DNA from: an uncultured Flavobacteriaceae bacterium
GTDB taxonomy: Bacteria; Bacteroidota; Bacteroidia; Flavobacteriales; Flavobacteriaceae
Direction: 5' to 3'
NCBI GenBank assembly: GCA_913031655.1
Contig: CAJWFY010000098.1
Span: 1-5,838 of the forward strand
Length of the DNA stretch: 5,838 bases
This document shows positions 1-5,838 of the stretch, one piece after another (within the stretch, counting starts at the first letter, position 1; every line of letters begins with the position of its first letter). The notes beneath the pieces were generated by a model, which saw only the letters and a list, made by a program, of their open reading frames with translations, was not told the DNA's origin and did not search any database. Made by a program: the position numbers and the translations under genes.

Positions 1-758
1 TCCTGATCTGTATCATCGTCACTAAAGACGTGATTACCATTTAAATCCTCATCTATTGAGTTAATTCCATCATAATCATGATCAGTAGTATTATAAGTAG
101 ATAAGTTTATTTGAAAAATTAAGGGAGAGTATGCGGAAATTAATCCTGTACCATTATTAAAATATCCTAAAGCAGATGGCATAATGACTGTCCCAATACC
201 ATAATTACTCAATAAATAAGTTCCATCATTATTAGTAGAAATATCTCCTCTTTTAAGCATGGCAGTAAATTCTTTAAAACCTCTAACTACGGATGTGTTA
301 TCGAGCCAAATAGGGCTCTTTCTAAAATCAAAAGTATCATTACCAAGAGTTAATCCCTTATAAGCTACAAAAACAGAATCCGCAACCGTAGGAGTGTTTC
401 CAGATCCTTCTCTGTTAATAATATAATACATGTTGTGTGCAGTAATCACTTCGTCATCCCCTTCAATATCAATACTAATAGTCGATACTTGATTAAATAG
501 AGGAATTTTGTCACTGTTATCTCCGGAAATTGTATCAATCATTAATTCTATAGTACTAGTATTTGATAAGTTTTCGAAGTCTTCATAATTATAAAAATGA
601 GTCTGAAGAAACTCTATAATAGAATCATTTTCTATAACATATTGTGTTGCAATATCTTTTAAAGGAACATCTTCAATAGAGGAGTCGTCCTTTTTACATG
701 AATAAACAACTAAGATTAAAAAGAAATTAAAAAAAATAAATTTGAAAAAATTTCTCAT
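1..758 (-). CDS. FKBP-type peptidyl-prolyl isomerase lipoprotein, 3' end missing
   Basis: Reading down the minus strand from the ATG at 758-756 gives 252 complete codons open to the window edge, so the C-terminus is cut off. Residues 1-20 are a hydrophobic, Phe-rich signal peptide ending in VVYS before Cys21, a lipobox, so the protein should be lipidated and membrane-anchored. The residues after the Cys, KKDD, resemble the Bacteroidota lipoprotein export signal, which suggests the cell surface. Residues about 125-219 fit an FKBP domain: VAYKG (131-135), VVRGFKEF (157-164), YGIGTVIMP (186-194), and SPLIFQINL near the end. From residue 226 an Asp-rich tail (DHDYDG, DEDLNG, DDDTD) resembles thrombospondin type 3 calcium-binding repeats. 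The family catalyses cis-trans isomerisation of prolyl bonds; whether this copy keeps activity is not clear, as the family's aromatic pocket is only partly recognisable. It is divergent from the S4 protein gene; I found no convincing promoter for it in the 74-base gap. Confidence 0.85.
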   Translation of the reverse strand, partial: MRNFFKFIFFNFFLILVVYSCKKDDSSIEDVPLKDIATQYVIENDSIIEFLQTHFYNYEDFENLSNTSTIELMIDTISGDNSDKIPLFNQVSTISIDIEGDDEVITAHNMYYIINREGSGNTPTVADSVFVAYKGLTLGNDTFDFRKSPIWLDNTSVVRGFKEFTAMLKRGDISTNNDGTYLLSNYGIGTVIMPSALGYFNNGTGLISAYSPLIFQINLSTYNTTDHDYDGINSIDEDLNGNHVFSDDDTDQ

Positions 759-771
759 AAATTATATAAAA

Positions 772-804
772 TTTGCTGCAAGATACAATTTTCTTATATT
801 TTTG
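772..804 (+). promoter_or_regulatory. Bacteroidota-type promoter for hslR and the phosphoribosyltransferase
   Basis: TTTG at 772-775 (-33 element) and TATTTTTG at 797-804 (-7 element, fitting TAnnTTTG) are 21 bases apart, close to the usual Bacteroidota sigma factor spacing. Transcription would start near 810, giving a leader of about 22 bases made almost only of A and T (an alternating AT run at 805-823). The match is read from the sequence; activity is inferred. Confidence 0.6.
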
Positions 805-832
805 ATATATATAATATATATATAATTATTAA

Positions 833-1192
833 ATGAGAATCGACAAATTTTTATGGTATTCTAGAATATACAAGACCCGAACAATCGCTAGTAATGCTTG
901 TAAAAAAGGACATGTGAAAATAGATTCAAACTCCATAAAACCATCTTATGAAGTTTTTCCAAACACGATTATATTTGTTAAAAAAAATCAAATTTTAAAT
1001 CAGTTTAAAATAACAGATCTACCTCCTTCAAGAGTTGGTGCTAAAATAGTTGACTTATATATTTTAAATATTACTCCAAAAGTAGAGTTAGAAAAAAAAG
1101 AAACTTTACTAAATAATAAAAATAATTTTAAATTTAAAGGGAAACCAACTAAAAAAGAGAGAAGAGATATACAAGATTATCTAAATGAATAA
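833..1192 (+). CDS. hslR: S4-domain RNA-binding protein, Hsp15-like
   Basis: This 119-residue protein has an N-terminal S4 RNA-binding domain (about residues 1-60): MRIDKFLW, then YKTRTIASNACKKGHVKI, the standard S4 start. The middle carries SRVGAKIVDLY, and the basic tail ends in GKPTKKERRDIQDYL, a C-terminus typical of Bacteroidota Hsp15-like proteins. In E. coli, Hsp15 binds free 50S subunits that carry a nascent chain and helps recycle stalled ribosomes; the same role is only inferred here, because Bacteroidota homologues are usually named just S4-domain protein. The ATG start sits directly at the conserved MRIDK motif, and the promoter at 772-804 leaves a short leader. It probably shares a transcript with the phosphoribosyltransferase gene that follows after 28 bases. 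Confidence 0.9.
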   Translation: MRIDKFLWYSRIYKTRTIASNACKKGHVKIDSNSIKPSYEVFPNTIIFVKKNQILNQFKITDLPPSRVGAKIVDLYILNITPKVELEKKETLLNNKNNFKFKGKPTKKERRDIQDYLNE

Positions 1193-1220
1193 TTACCTTT
1201 ATGTATAACAATAATTAATT

Positions 1221-1721
1221 TTGAATTTAAAACATAAAATATTAGATCAAGATCGTATTGATAAAATTGTCAAAAGAATTTCCTTTCAAATACATGAAAA
1301 AAACATAAACAACAAGGAGGTTATTTTAATTGGGGTGTTAAAAAATGGATTTATATTATCTGAACTAATAGAAAAGGAATTAAAAAAAATATCGAAATAT
1401 AAAGTTCAATTATTTTCTATAAAAATTAATAAAAAAAAACCATTAAATCCTATTGAACTAAATTGTGATTTAATAGAACTTAAAGACAAATCAATAGTTT
1501 TAATTGACGATGTCTTAAACTCTGGCAGGACTTTAATACATTGTGTTAAGTATTTATTAGATGTTCCTTTATCCAACTTTAATACTGCAGTTTTAATTGA
1601 CAGAAACCATAAAAAATTTCCAATCAAGATTGATTTTAAAGGAATTTCACTTTCAACATCAATTAAAGAAAATGTGACTGTAGTATTTGGAAACAAAAAC
1701 TCTCACGCTTTTATAGACTAA
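1221..1721 (+). CDS. PyrR-like phosphoribosyltransferase (TTG start)
   Basis: This is a 166-residue type I phosphoribosyltransferase. The PRPP-binding loop is VLIDDVLNSGRTL at residues 93-105, with the acidic pair D96-D97. An earlier segment, VILIGVLKNGFILSELI (34-50), fits the first conserved loop. The C-terminal part, AVLIDRNHKKFPIKIDF and the following STSIKENVTV, resembles PyrR (uracil phosphoribosyltransferase and pyr attenuation regulator) more than hypoxanthine phosphoribosyltransferase. It is somewhat shorter than typical PyrR (about 180), so base specificity and any RNA-binding role remain open. The start is TTG: the upstream in-frame stop is at 1212-1214, no ATG lies between, and the protein has no internal Met; ATT at 1218 is the only near alternative. 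It lies 28 bases after hslR and overlaps the 3' end of aroK by 11 bases on the opposite strand. Confidence 0.82.
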   Translation: MNLKHKILDQDRIDKIVKRISFQIHEKNINNKEVILIGVLKNGFILSELIEKELKKISKYKVQLFSIKINKKKPLNPIELNCDLIELKDKSIVLIDDVLNSGRTLIHCVKYLLDVPLSNFNTAVLIDRNHKKFPIKIDFKGISLSTSIKENVTVVFGNKNSHAFID

Positions 1722-2259
1722 TCATTTTTAAAATTTCTCTTGATATTTCTGAAATATTTTTTTCTTTAGAATTTATTTTAAAACATGCCTTGTTATAAAA
1801 AGGCATTCTTTCAAAAAGATGTTTAGATACATATTCTAACATTTTATTTTCTGAATCAATTGAGTTTAAAAGAGGTCTTTTTGATTTTTCTTTAAATAAT
1901 CTTTTAGATAAAACATTATTAGGAGTATTTATGAAACACACATTCTTAGTGGAGTTTAATATTAAATTAATATTATCATAATAACAGGGAGTTCCACCAC
2001 CCAATGATAAAATTAATTTTTCTCTAGAGTTCAGCAATTCTATTAAATAAGCACGTTCAATTTTTCTAAATTCTAATTCACCACTTAAATTAAAGATATC
2101 TGAGATGCTTCTACTCTCTTTATTTACTATATATTCATCAAGGTCAATATGCTTTAAGTCTGCAAAATTAGCAATGTATTTTGCTACGGATGACTTTCCA
2201 CAACCCATGTATCCTATAAGTATTATATGAGAGTTAATAGTAAGAGAATGTTTTTCCAA
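1711..2259 (-). CDS. aroK: Shikimate kinase (TTG start)
   Basis: Shikimate kinase phosphorylates shikimate with ATP in the cytoplasm, the fifth step of the chorismate (aromatic amino acid) pathway. The 182-residue product shows the Walker A P-loop GYMGCGKS (16-23), the shikimate-binding Asp pair in HIDLDEY (D39, D41), FRKIE with R65, the GGG motif in LSLGGGTPCY (87-89), the lid segment SKRPLL with R128, and a late Arg (R151) in FERMPFY. These are the expected substrate and ATP contacts, so the enzyme looks intact. The start is assigned to TTG at 2259-2257: the first ATG in frame codes for Met18 inside the P-loop, and the upstream in-frame stop at 2307-2305 leaves no ATG. This gives about nine more N-terminal residues than many relatives, so ATT at residue 8 cannot be ruled out. 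The gene is convergent with the phosphoribosyltransferase and divergent from the tRNA cluster. Confidence 0.93.
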   Translation of the reverse strand: MEKHSLTINSHIILIGYMGCGKSSVAKYIANFADLKHIDLDEYIVNKESRSISDIFNLSGELEFRKIERAYLIELLNSREKLILSLGGGTPCYYDNINLILNSTKNVCFINTPNNVLSKRLFKEKSKRPLLNSIDSENKMLEYVSKHLFERMPFYNKACFKINSKEKNISEISREILKMISL

Positions 2260-2279
2260 AATAAATATATATAATTCAA

Positions 2280-2287
2280 CAAATTTA
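2280..2287 (-). promoter_or_regulatory. Possible -7 element for aroK
   Basis: Read on the minus strand this is TAAATTTG, a full fit to TAnnTTTG. It would start transcription near 2273, about 14 bases before the TTG start of aroK. I see no clear TTTG about 20 bases upstream, only T-rich sequence, so the call rests on one element. Confidence 0.35.
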
Positions 2288-2299
2288 TAAGAAATTCTC

Positions 2300-2331
2300 T
2301 TTGATTAATAAATTTATTGAACCTATATTTG
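2300..2331 (+). promoter_or_regulatory. Bacteroidota-type promoter of the tRNA cluster
   Basis: TTTG at 2300-2303 and TATATTTG at 2324-2331 (a full fit to TAnnTTTG) are 20 bases apart, the expected Bacteroidota spacing. Transcription would start near 2337, about 17 bases before the first tRNA. The nearest gene upstream (aroK) points away, so this is the obvious promoter for the three tRNAs and possibly for the carotenoid genes beyond them. Confidence 0.7.
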
Positions 2332-2353
2332 CAGCCATTAAAAATCTAATTAA

Positions 2354-2426
2354 GATTTGGTAGCTCAGCTGGTAGAGCATCTCCCTTTTAAGGAGAGGGT
2401 CCTGGGTTCGAACCCCAGCCAAATCA
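2354..2426 (+). tRNA. trnK: tRNA-Lys(TTT), copy 1
   Basis: The 73-base gene folds as a full cloverleaf: acceptor GATTTGG paired with CCAAATC (2419-2425), anticodon stem TCTCC/GGAGA around the loop CTTTTAA, anticodon TTT at 2387-2389, T arm CTGGG/CCCAG with loop TTCGAAC, and discriminator A2426. CCA is not encoded (CTA follows), so it must be added after transcription. Only 4 bases separate it from copy 2. Confidence 0.97.
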
Positions 2427-2430
2427 CTAA

Positions 2431-2503
2431 GACCTGGTAGCTCAGCTGGTAGAGCATCTCCCTTTTAAGGAGAGGGTCCTGGGTTCGAGCCCCAGCCAGG
2501 TCA
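2431..2503 (+). tRNA. trnK: tRNA-Lys(TTT), copy 2
   Basis: The second lysine tRNA has an acceptor stem GACCTGG/CCAGGTC, anticodon TTT at 2464-2466, and discriminator A2503. It is identical to copy 1 except at acceptor pairs 3-70 and 4-69 (T-A there, C-G here) and one T-loop base (TTCGAGC here). CCA is not encoded. The pair forms a tandem repeat with a 77-base period. Confidence 0.97.
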
Positions 2504-2515
2504 CTTTATAGTTCT

Positions 2516-2601
2516 GCGCACGTGGCGGAATTGGTAGACGCGCTAGGTTGAGGGCCTAGTGGGAATAATATCCCGTGGAGGTTCAAATCCTCTCGTGCGC
2601 A
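2516..2601 (+). tRNA. trnL: tRNA-Leu(GAG)
   Basis: The 86-base gene has acceptor GCGCACG/CGTGCGC, anticodon stem CTAGG/CCTAG around TTGAGGG with anticodon GAG at 2550-2552, and discriminator A2601. The long variable arm at about 2560-2576, with a GGGA/TCCC stem, marks a class II tRNA, as expected for leucine. It should read CUU and CUC codons. CCA is not encoded. It follows tRNA-Lys copy 2 after 12 bases and comes 26 bases before crtI. Confidence 0.97.
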
Positions 2602-2627
2602 CACTGTTTTTGTCTTAAACATACATA

Positions 2628-4100
2628 ATGAATAAAAATGTTTTCATCATTGGATCTGGATTTTCATCATTATCCGCTTCTTGTTACTTAGCTAAAGTCG
2701 GCTATAACGTTACAGTTATAGAAAAAAATAGTTCACTAGGAGGAAGAGCAAGACAATTCAAAAAAGATGGATTTACATTTGATATGGGTCCAAGTTGGTA
2801 TTGGATGCCAGATGTATTTGATAGGTTTTTCGAAGATTTCAATAAAAGTAGATCTGATTTCTATGAATTAGAGAAATTAAATCCAGCTTATAAGGTATTC
2901 TTTGGAAAAAATGACTCTATTTCTATTGAAGACTCCTTAGACAAAATTAAAGAAATATTTGAAAAAGAAGAAAAAGGGAGTTCTGTTCAATTACAAAAGT
3001 TCATGGACGAAGCCAAAAACAATTATGATATAGCAGTGAAAGATATGTTATATAAAATGCCAGGAATTTCTCCTTTGGAGCTTATTACTAAGAAAACCAT
3101 TTTTAAAGTAAAATCATTTATAAGTAATATTAGAAGAGAAGTCAGAAAAGGTTTCAAAAGTCATAGGCTAAAAGCAATACTTGAATTCCCTGTTTTATTC
3201 TTAGGAGCAAAAGCTTCAAACACTCCTGCATTCTATAGCTTTATGAATTATGCAGATTTTGGATTAGGAACATGGCAACCAAAAAATGGTTTTTTTGATG
3301 TAGTTAGCTCAATGGTAAAACTCGGAGAATCATTAGGTGTTAAATTTTTAATAAATTCTAATGTAGATTCAATTGAGGTTACAAATAATGAAGTTGATGC
3401 AATTGTAATTAATGGAATAAAACATGATTGTAGTTTAATTATTTCTGGAGCGGATTATGCTCATACTGAAAGTCTTTTAGATCAAAAATACAGGCAATAC
3501 TCTGACAAATACTGGTCTAAAAAAACTTGGGCTCCTTCTTCCCTTTTATTTTATGTCGGATTCAATAAAAAAGTTCCAAACGTAGCACATCACAATCTAT
3601 TCTTTGATACAGACTTTGAAAAACATGCGCAAGATATTTATGATCATCCTAAGTGGACAAAAGATCCTCTTTTTTACGCAAACTTTACTTCAATTACAAA
3701 TCCCAATACAGCACCAAAAGATTGTGAAAATGGATTTTTTTTGATTCCAATTGCAACAAACTTAGAAGATAATGAAGATATAAGAAATAAATATTTTGAT
3801 ATTATAATAGAAAGACTAGAAAAGTTAACAGGTGAAAAATTAAAAAAACATATTATATTTAAAAAAAGTTTTTGTGTTAATGATTTTGAAAAAGAATATA
3901 ATTCCTATGGAGGAAATGCTTACGGCTTAGCTAATACATTAATGCAAACTGCCTTTTTAAGGCCTAAATTAAGAAGTAGAAAAGTTAAAAATTTGTACTT
4001 TAGCGGTCAATTAACTGTCCCTGGTCCGGGAGTTCCACCAGCAATTGTTTCTGGAAAACTGGTAGCTGACTTAATTATAAAAAATGAAAAAAATATTTGA
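2628..4100 (+). CDS. crtI: Phytoene desaturase
   Basis: CrtI is an FAD-dependent, membrane-associated enzyme that desaturates 15-cis-phytoene stepwise to lycopene. The 490-residue length is normal for the bacterial family. The N-terminus holds the dinucleotide-binding fold: FIIGSGFSS (6-14), E32 at the end of the second strand, and GGRA (38-41). The third Gly of the usual GxGxxG is Ser here, which I recall as common in flavobacterial CrtI. FDMGPSWYWMP follows shortly after. The C-terminus has the family signature: YFSG (457-460) and PGPGVPP (465-471), then AIVSGKLVADLI. Start: ATG at 2628, eight codons before the Rossmann glycines. It opens a crtI-crtB-crtZ operon and its last 17 bases overlap crtB, which suggests coupled translation. 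Other carotenoid desaturases or ketolases of this superfamily look similar, but the adjacent phytoene synthase favours CrtI. Confidence 0.93.
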   Translation: MNKNVFIIGSGFSSLSASCYLAKVGYNVTVIEKNSSLGGRARQFKKDGFTFDMGPSWYWMPDVFDRFFEDFNKSRSDFYELEKLNPAYKVFFGKNDSISIEDSLDKIKEIFEKEEKGSSVQLQKFMDEAKNNYDIAVKDMLYKMPGISPLELITKKTIFKVKSFISNIRREVRKGFKSHRLKAILEFPVLFLGAKASNTPAFYSFMNYADFGLGTWQPKNGFFDVVSSMVKLGESLGVKFLINSNVDSIEVTNNEVDAIVINGIKHDCSLIISGADYAHTESLLDQKYRQYSDKYWSKKTWAPSSLLFYVGFNKKVPNVAHHNLFFDTDFEKHAQDIYDHPKWTKDPLFYANFTSITNPNTAPKDCENGFFLIPIATNLEDNEDIRNKYFDIIIERLEKLTGEKLKKHIIFKKSFCVNDFEKEYNSYGGNAYGLANTLMQTAFLRPKLRSRKVKNLYFSGQLTVPGPGVPPAIVSGKLVADLIIKNEKNI

Positions 4101-4923
4101 TGAGGTTTCTGAAATGTGCTCTAAGACTGTAACTGAGTCTTACAGTACATCCTTTTCACTAGCCACTAGAATGTTATCAACTTCTATTAGACAAGATATT
4201 TATAATATCTATGGCTTTGTTAGATTTGCTGATGAGATAGTTGATAGTTTTCACGACTATAATAAAGAAGAGTTACTTAATAATTTTGAGAAAGAATTAA
4301 GATATTCAATAACTAACAAAATAAGTTTAAACCCAATTTTAAATTCTTTTCAAAAAACATTATTAAAATACGATATCGATATTAAATTAGTAAATAGTTT
4401 TTTAAAAAGCATGAGATGGGATTTAGACAAAAAAGTATATTTAAACAAGCAAGAATTTGATGAGTATATTTATGGATCTGCCGATGTAGTAGGTCTTATG
4501 TGTCTTAAAGTTTTTGTAAGTGGAGATCAAGATAAATTCAATCAATTAAAACCATACGCTATGTCTCTAGGATCAGCATTCCAAAAAGTTAATTTCCTAA
4601 GAGACCTTAAAGCAGACCATGAAAGTCTTAATAGATCGTATTTCCCTAATTTAAACATTGATAAGTTTGATGAAAAATCAAAACAGTTTATTTTAAATGA
4701 AATTGATAAAGACTTTACAAATGCTTTAAAAGGAATATTATTGCTACCATCTTCAGCAAGATTTGGAGTATATACAGCATATAAATATTATTTAAAACTT
4801 CTCAATAAATTGAGAAAGACTGATCCTTTGAAAATAAAAAACAGTAGAATAAGGGTGCCTAATTATCAAAAAATTAATGTTCTAGCTAGATCTTATGTTA
4901 GATACAGGTTAAATATATTATAA
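4084..4923 (+). CDS. crtB: Phytoene synthase
   Basis: CrtB condenses two geranylgeranyl diphosphates head to head into phytoene, the committed step of C40 carotenoid synthesis. The 279-residue protein belongs to the squalene/phytoene synthase family: SYSTSFSLATRML (19-31) near the start, a first Asp motif DEIVD (50-54) in RFADEIVDSF, and a second, DLKAD (174-178), in the block NFLRDLKADHESLNRSYFP. The two motifs bind the diphosphates through Mg2+. GSADVVGLMCLKVF (131-144) is another family block. The ATG at 4084 lies inside the crtI end in a different frame. Because of this overlap no separate promoter is expected. Squalene-type synthases share the motifs, but the crt context makes phytoene synthase most likely. 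Confidence 0.93.
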   Translation: MKKIFDEVSEMCSKTVTESYSTSFSLATRMLSTSIRQDIYNIYGFVRFADEIVDSFHDYNKEELLNNFEKELRYSITNKISLNPILNSFQKTLLKYDIDIKLVNSFLKSMRWDLDKKVYLNKQEFDEYIYGSADVVGLMCLKVFVSGDQDKFNQLKPYAMSLGSAFQKVNFLRDLKADHESLNRSYFPNLNIDKFDEKSKQFILNEIDKDFTNALKGILLLPSSARFGVYTAYKYYLKLLNKLRKTDPLKIKNSRIRVPNYQKINVLARSYVRYRLNIL

Positions 4924-4924
4924 A

Positions 4925-5371
4925 ATGAATACTTTTTTATGGATCTCGACTTTAATACTTACATTTTGCTTAATGGAATTCATGGCATGGTTTTCACATA
5001 AATATATAATGCACGGTTTTCTTTGGTATCTTCATAAAGATCACCACAAAAAAGATCATAATTCTAAGTTTGAAAGAAATGATCTTTTCGGAGTTAAATA
5101 TGCTGCGATAAGTATATTCTTTGTAGTGTTATGGGGAGAGTTAGACTTTTGGTATGGCCTTCCAATTGGCATAGGTATTTTTCTATATGGTGTTGCGTAC
5201 TTCACAGTTCATGATATTTTTATTCATCAAAGAATTAAAATATTAAGAAATATTGATAATAAATATGCTAAAGGACTAAGAAGAGCACATAAGATTCATC
5301 ACAAACATATAGGAAAAGAAAAAGGTGAATGTTTTGGAATGCTACTTGTTCCAAGAAAGTATTTTAAATAA
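4925..5371 (+). CDS. crtZ: Beta-carotene hydroxylase
   Basis: CrtZ is a membrane di-iron hydroxylase that adds 3- and 3'-hydroxyls to beta-carotene, giving cryptoxanthin and then zeaxanthin. The 148-residue protein carries all four histidine motifs of the fatty acid hydroxylase superfamily in CrtZ order: H25-x4-H30, H37-x2-H40-H41, H96-x4-H101 and H122-x2-H125-H126. Hydrophobic membrane segments lie at about 4-23, 59-70 and 78-95. The ATG comes one base after the crtB stop, so it belongs to the same operon. The 3' end overlaps the ribH stop by 8 bases on the opposite strand. The substrate requires a lycopene cyclase that is not in the window. Confidence 0.92.
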   Translation: MNTFLWISTLILTFCLMEFMAWFSHKYIMHGFLWYLHKDHHKKDHNSKFERNDLFGVKYAAISIFFVVLWGELDFWYGLPIGIGIFLYGVAYFTVHDIFIHQRIKILRNIDNKYAKGLRRAHKIHHKHIGKEKGECFGMLLVPRKYFK

Positions 5372-5837
5372 GAGCCATTTCAATAGCCGCTATCGCAGCT
5401 TCAGACCCTTTATTTCCGTATTTACCCCCACTCCTATCGATAGATTGTTGGATATTATCATCGGTTAAAACACAAAATATTACAGGACATTTACCAGATA
5501 TATTTAAGTCTTTAATGCCAATAGAAGTTGCATTACATATAAAATCAAAATGCATAGTCTCTCCCCTGATTATATTACCAATTGCAATCACAGAATTAAC
5601 GTCTTGTAATTGTAATTTTTTAGAAGCATAAATAAGCTCAAAACTTCCAGGCACATGAGATATAATAATATTTTCATCTAAAACTCCTTTAGATTTAAGA
5701 AGATCGACACATCCGTTAAGTAAATTGTCTGTAATTTCTTTATTCCATTTTGAAATAGCAATTCCAAATTTTAAATTAGTAGCATCAGGTATTTTACTTA
5801 AATCAATATTATTTAGATTATTGAAAGCTGATGACAT
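5364..5837 (-). CDS. ribH: 6,7-dimethyl-8-ribityllumazine synthase
   Basis: RibH joins 5-amino-6-ribitylamino-uracil with 3,4-dihydroxy-2-butanone 4-phosphate to make the lumazine precursor of riboflavin, in the cytoplasm as an oligomer. The 157-residue protein has all expected site elements: SKWN (29-32) for the pyrimidine ring, VPGSFE (62-67), GNIIRGET (87-94) for phosphate, H96 of HFDF as the proposed catalytic base, and R135, K143 and E146 in DRSGGKYGNKGSEAA. The length is normal and the ATG at 5837-5835 fits the start of flavobacterial relatives, so the gene looks complete although the window ends one base further on. Its promoter lies outside. It is convergent with crtZ and there is no sign that the two are functionally linked. 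Confidence 0.94.
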   Translation of the reverse strand: MSSAFNNLNNIDLSKIPDATNLKFGIAISKWNKEITDNLLNGCVDLLKSKGVLDENIIISHVPGSFELIYASKKLQLQDVNSVIAIGNIIRGETMHFDFICNATSIGIKDLNISGKCPVIFCVLTDDNIQQSIDRSGGKYGNKGSEAAIAAIEMALI

Positions 5838-5838
5838 G

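Noticed and set aside
778..785. Minus-strand TATCTTGC as promoter of the FKBP lipoprotein
   Set aside because: It fits only part of TAnnTTTG and has no TTTG partner at the right distance.
805..823. Alternating AT run as a hairpin or operator
   Set aside because: Such runs are common in AT-rich leaders, and nothing beyond base composition supports a specific site.
1314..1320. AAGGAGG, a perfect Shine-Dalgarno-like string
   Set aside because: It is inside the phosphoribosyltransferase gene (codons for K32-E33), Bacteroidota rarely use such sites, and the in-frame GTG after it would remove part of the conserved core.
1406..1696. Minus-strand open frame of 96 codons
   Set aside because: It lies wholly inside the phosphoribosyltransferase gene, has no recognisable motif and looks like a reading-frame shadow of the real gene.
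2354..2601. tRNA cluster as an integration site for a mobile element
   Set aside because: No integrase gene or direct repeat of a tRNA 3' end was seen in the window; the downstream genes are ordinary carotenoid genes.
2605..2612. TGTTTTTG as a promoter element for crtI
   Set aside because: It misses the A of TAnnTTTG, and the position about 20 bases upstream is tRNA-Leu sequence without TTTG.

Overview
The window looks like a stretch of a low-GC, compact flavobacterial (Bacteroidota) chromosome, probably from a marine, carotenoid-making member of the group. The reasons are the very AT-rich base composition, two good matches to the Bacteroidota promoter form (TTTG, a spacer of about 20 bases, then TAnnTTTG), the lack of Shine-Dalgarno sites in front of the genes, a surface-type lipoprotein with a flavobacterial FKBP and Asp-rich layout, and a crtI-crtB-crtZ pigment cluster of the flavobacterial kind. 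Genus cannot be read from the sequence.

Left part (1-2259): the 5' part of a minus-strand FKBP-type peptidyl-prolyl isomerase lipoprotein runs off the left edge. It is divergent from a two-gene plus-strand unit, an Hsp15-like S4 RNA-binding protein (hslR) and a PyrR-like phosphoribosyltransferase. The latter meets shikimate kinase (aroK, minus strand) tail to tail with an 11-base overlap. Both the phosphoribosyltransferase and aroK appear to begin at TTG.

Middle (2300-2601): a consensus promoter drives a cluster of three tRNA genes, two tandem tRNA-Lys(TTT) with different acceptor stems and one tRNA-Leu(GAG). None encodes its CCA end.

Right part (2628-5837): crtI, crtB and crtZ form a tight operon (17-base overlap, then a 1-base gap) that starts 26 bases after tRNA-Leu, with no visible terminator and no convincing promoter of its own. 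The enzymes would make phytoene from geranylgeranyl diphosphate (CrtB), desaturate it to lycopene (CrtI) and hydroxylate beta-carotene to zeaxanthin (CrtZ). The lycopene cyclase needed between the last two steps is not in the window. crtZ meets ribH (riboflavin pathway, minus strand) with an 8-base overlap, and ribH begins one base before the right edge.

There is no gene-free stretch above 300 bases, and I see no mobile element, CRISPR array or phage gene. I do not see an undescribed system here. The points most worth following are the possible tRNA-carotenoid readthrough transcript, the diverged tRNA-Lys pair, the two neighbouring TTG-start genes and the missing cyclase.
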